Shown here one piece after another: positions 5,613 to 7,705 of a stretch of DNA of 7,705 nt; the first letter of the stretch is position 1, and each line of letters starts with the position of its first letter. The stretch is from Acidobacteriaceae bacterium (lineage in GTDB: Bacteria; Acidobacteriota; Terriglobia; Terriglobales; Acidobacteriaceae). Location: contig PMSZ01000259.1 of assembly GCA_003168235.1 (NCBI GenBank), forward strand, positions 1 to 7,705. Direction: 5' to 3'. Position numbers and translations under genes: made by a program. The notes beneath the pieces are model-generated. The model did not search any database. It had not been told where the DNA came from and saw only the letters and a program-made list of their open reading frames with translations.

Positions 5613-6659
5613 ATGGCTCTAACCAAGCAGCAAGCTCTGGAGATGTTTCGCTCCGATGATCTGATCGGGATCGGTATGGAAGCAGATGCGGTCCGCCGCA
5701 AGCTGCATCCTGAAGGAACCGTCACCTACATCATCGACCGCAACATCAACTACACGAATTTCTGCACGGAATATTGCACCTTCTGTGCCTTCTATCGTCC
5801 GCTGAAAGGACCGGCGGCGAAAGAGGGCTATATTCTCGACTTCGACACCATCTACGAGAAAATTCGCGAGACCGTCGAGCTTGGCGGCACGGGCGTGCTG
5901 ATGCAGGGAGGGTTACATCCCGACCTGAAGATCGACTGGCATGAAAAGATGTTGAGCGGCATCAAACAGCGCTTCCCGAAAGTTCATCTCCACTGCTATT
6001 CGGCTTCGGAAATTTTGGCGATTGCCGAGTACAGCAACCTCAGCGTGCGGGACACGATTGCGCGGTTGCGCGACTCCGGACTCGATTCCATTCCGGGCGG
6101 CGGGGCCGAAATTCTCGATGATGAAGTCCGCTACAAGATCGCGCGCCTGAAATGTCTGACCGCCGACTGGCTGCTGGTACATCGCACCGCGCACCAGCTC
6201 GGTATGCGGACCACCGCGACCATGATGTTTGGCGTCGGCGAATCCATCGAACACCGCATCAACCACTTCCAGTGCCTCTACGATCTACAGCAGGAGACGG
6301 GTGGTTTTACCGCATTCATCCCCTGGAGTTTTCAGCCCCAGCACACCGCGCTCGGCGGCCGCCACTGGGACGAAGCCACCGCCGTCGAATATCTGAAGAC
6401 GCTGGCCATCTCGCGCCTCTATCTCTCAAACTTCCTCAACGTGCAATCGAGCTGGGTCACGCAGGGATTAAAAGTCTGCCAGATGGGCCTGCGCTTCGGC
6501 GGCAACGACGTCGGCTCCGTGATGCTTGAAGAAAATGTTGTAAGAGCCGCAGGCGTAACCAACTGCACCACCGAAGAAGAGTTGCGCCGCATCATTCGTG
6601 ATGCGGGCTTCCGCCCCGCGCAGCGGGATACGTTGTATAGACAGTACTTTCTAAATTAG
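5613..6659 (+). CDS. mqnC: Cyclic dehypoxanthinyl-futalosine synthase MqnC, radical SAM
   Basis: MqnC cyclises dehypoxanthinyl futalosine in the menaquinone futalosine pathway, using a 4Fe-4S cluster and S-adenosylmethionine. The 348-residue protein has the cluster motif CTEYCTFC (Cys51, Cys55, Cys58; CxxxCxxC) directly after RNINYTNF. It also has GTGVLMQGGLHPDLKIDW (93-109), the SIPGGGAEIL motif (159-168), RTTATMMFG (199-207) and ETGGFTAFIPWSFQP (228-242). The GGGAEIL and TGGFTAFIPW-QP patterns together favour MqnC over the related aminofutalosine synthase MqnE. The length is normal. The start ATG at 5613 has GGGAG eight bases upstream. A TAAAAT box at 5574-5579 could be a -10, with no good -35, so transcription might also come from dedA 64 bp upstream. 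mqnA is on the same strand but separated from it by a convergent gene. mqnB, mqnD and mqnE are not in the window. Confidence 0.95.
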   Translation: MALTKQQALEMFRSDDLIGIGMEADAVRRKLHPEGTVTYIIDRNINYTNFCTEYCTFCAFYRPLKGPAAKEGYILDFDTIYEKIRETVELGGTGVLMQGGLHPDLKIDWHEKMLSGIKQRFPKVHLHCYSASEILAIAEYSNLSVRDTIARLRDSGLDSIPGGGAEILDDEVRYKIARLKCLTADWLLVHRTAHQLGMRTTATMMFGVGESIEHRINHFQCLYDLQQETGGFTAFIPWSFQPQHTALGGRHWDEATAVEYLKTLAISRLYLSNFLNVQSSWVTQGLKVCQMGLRFGGNDVGSVMLEENVVRAAGVTNCTTEEELRRIIRDAGFRPAQRDTLYRQYFLN

Positions 6660-6939
6660 ATCCGCCTTTTGAAACGATCACCTATGAGGAGGATCCTGAA
6701 GAAAATAGGAGAGCTGTCAACGACAAGGGCATCCTGCGATCCAGATGGAGCCAACGGGACATCTCTTTCTCGCATTGTCCCACCTACCCCGATATTCAGC
6801 GTGTCGTCACCAAGCGATTGACAAATTCGAGGTATAGGTATATATGTACGGGCCTGAGGGGGAGTCTAGCTGCTCTACATTCTTTCCGGTGGAGAAGTGG
6901 ACTTGGCACGGCACAAACTGCGAAAGGCGGAAGTGTGTC
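6660..6939. other. Intergenic region downstream of mqnC; no supported gene
   Basis: This 280-bp gap holds the promoter described separately and no RNA gene or terminator that I can support. One plus frame stays open from after TAG at 6638-6640 to TGA at 6941-6943 but has no ATG or GTG near its beginning. A 45-codon ATG frame (6684-6821) has no ribosome-binding site and no familiar motifs. No strong stem with a T-run follows mqnC. Composition becomes AT-richer towards the right. Confidence 0.5.
6818..6846 (+). promoter_or_regulatory. Sigma-70-like promoter for the anchored binding-protein gene
   Basis: A perfect TTGACA (6818-6823), a 17-base spacer and TATATG (6841-6846, TATA matching the consensus) inside an AT-rich stretch. 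Transcription would start near 6853, about 87 bases before the ATG at 6940, which has its own GGAAG site. This placement supports ATG 6940 over the in-frame ATG at 6844. It is the best promoter in the window by eye. Confidence 0.55.
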
Positions 6940-7705
6940 ATGATCTCCTTACAGGCGTTAGTCTCGCGTGTTCAGCTACTCTGGCTAGACCATAGAGCCG
7001 AAGTTATAGCAGCCATAATCATCGGCATAGTTGCAGGCGTTCCGTTAGCTGCGTATTTCGCCCTAGCTTTCGATCGCTCGCCCGCTCCCGCGTACAATGT
7101 ATACATTGTCACTGATCCCCTGACTGATACCAAGGCTGAAGAAAAGTTAAAGATTTCAAACGCATTCCAGGGGCTTGAGCTCCATGACGTGAAGGTCATG
7201 CCCAATGTGCTGCCGCTAAGTTTCAATCCTCAGACCAACCAATATGACGAGATTGCGAAGGCGCAGTACATAGTTAATCAGGGTAACGCTCTGCTTGTTA
7301 TAGGAAACTTCGATAGCGGTCCTACAGAGAACTCATTGGCGACATACTTTACGCAGCAGCCGCCAATCCCGTTCATAGCAGCCGTGCAAACCGACGATGA
7401 TTTGCTCCGGCAGTGCAAACAACCCTGCTATGGTGAAAGCCCGGCTCCCCTTCTGCAATTGTCCCCAATAAATAGTGAACAAGCGCAGTGGGCGGTGAAA
7501 TATGCGGTTGACCATGAGAAGCGCCAATTCCTGATCGTTCGCGACAACGATTCCACGAACGAACCCTATACCGATAGCTTGATAAAGGCATACCACTCAG
7601 CAATTAGCAGCCTAGAAACGCAAGGCTTTTATGTGAAGAAGCACGAAGTCAAGTTACAAGACGTGTCTCAGGCATTGAAAGATTCCAATGCAGATGTAGT
7701 TCTCT
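6940..7705 (+). CDS. Membrane-anchored type-I periplasmic-binding-like protein, C-terminus outside window
   Basis: An open reading frame continuing past the right edge (255 codons seen). Residues 1-20 are polar and basic (SRVQLLWLDHRAE), followed by a single strong transmembrane helix (about 22-44, VIAAIIIGIVAGVPLAAYFA). Beyond it the chain resembles the type-I periplasmic-binding fold of branched-chain amino-acid and receptor-type sensors: YNVYIVTD, a NALLVIGNFDSG strand-turn (116-126), PPIPFIAAV (141-149), SPINSEQAQWAVKYA (175-189), then FLIVRDNDSTNEPYTDSL. CKQPC (159-163) could form a disulfide outside the cytosol. The ligand and partner are unknown. The start ATG at 6940 has GGAAG six bases upstream; in-frame ATG 6844 and GTG 6889 would add 32 or 17 residues but lack good sites. 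GC is visibly lower than in mqnC, suggesting a different origin. It may be a solo sensor or part of a larger protein; the ABC-transporter role is not shown. Confidence 0.75.
   Translation, partial: MISLQALVSRVQLLWLDHRAEVIAAIIIGIVAGVPLAAYFALAFDRSPAPAYNVYIVTDPLTDTKAEEKLKISNAFQGLELHDVKVMPNVLPLSFNPQTNQYDEIAKAQYIVNQGNALLVIGNFDSGPTENSLATYFTQQPPIPFIAAVQTDDDLLRQCKQPCYGESPAPLLQLSPINSEQAQWAVKYAVDHEKRQFLIVRDNDSTNEPYTDSLIKAYHSAISSLETQGFYVKKHEVKLQDVSQALKDSNADVVL

Noticed and set aside
6684..6821. 45-codon ATG open frame after mqnC
   Set aside because: It has no ribosome-binding site and no recognisable motif, and it ends within the TTGACA promoter box.
6855..6885. Minus-strand tRNA D-arm-like string (GTAGAGCAGCTAGACT)
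   Set aside because: The rest does not fold as a tRNA: no matching anticodon stem, no acceptor pairing and no convincing T-arm, so the match is probably chance.
6972..7603. Minus-strand open frames within the last 730 bases
   Set aside because: They overlap a 255-codon plus-strand frame with a transmembrane helix and a binding-fold-like sequence, and show no protein-like features themselves.

Overview
The window looks like chromosomal DNA from a soil-type Acidobacteriota (Terriglobia / Koribacter-like) bacterium. This is inferred from three things: a secreted protein with an N-terminal carboxypeptidase-regulatory-like domain and a C-terminal region typical of that phylum, futalosine-pathway menaquinone genes, and a small four-helix-bundle gene bordered by AGCTGAY heptamer repeats. 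No 16S gene is present, so the assignment is a judgement from gene content and moderately high GC.

Left third (1-2550, minus strand): a dprA-topA pair read right to left. DprA (ssDNA/RecA loader for incoming DNA) is complete. TopA (type IA topoisomerase) is cut by the left edge before its catalytic tyrosine. A 23S-rRNA-intervening-sequence-type four-helix-bundle gene sits between them, bracketed by inverted heptamer repeats. The gene's stop codon lies inside one repeat. Without the repeat-bounded block, dprA and topA would be only 56 bp apart.

Middle (2551-5548): mqnA (chorismate dehydratase, first futalosine-pathway step) diverges from dprA across a short promoter region. It carries an in-frame 18-bp triplication. 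It converges on a secreted CarboxypepD_reg-like protein gene. A structured 277-bp intergenic region then separates that gene from a divergent DedA-family membrane protein gene.

Right (5549-7705, plus strand): mqnC (radical-SAM cyclic dehypoxanthinyl-futalosine synthase) follows dedA by 64 bp, so two steps of the same menaquinone route lie within 4 kb but are not contiguous. After a 280-bp gap with a good sigma-70-like promoter, an AT-richer gene begins. It encodes a membrane-anchored protein with a type-I periplasmic-binding-like fold and runs off the right edge.

Most of the window is housekeeping. The points that merit a second look are the repeat-bounded four-helix-bundle cassette inside dprA-topA, the MqnA triplication, and the truncated anchored binding protein. 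I did not find a clearly new multi-gene system.
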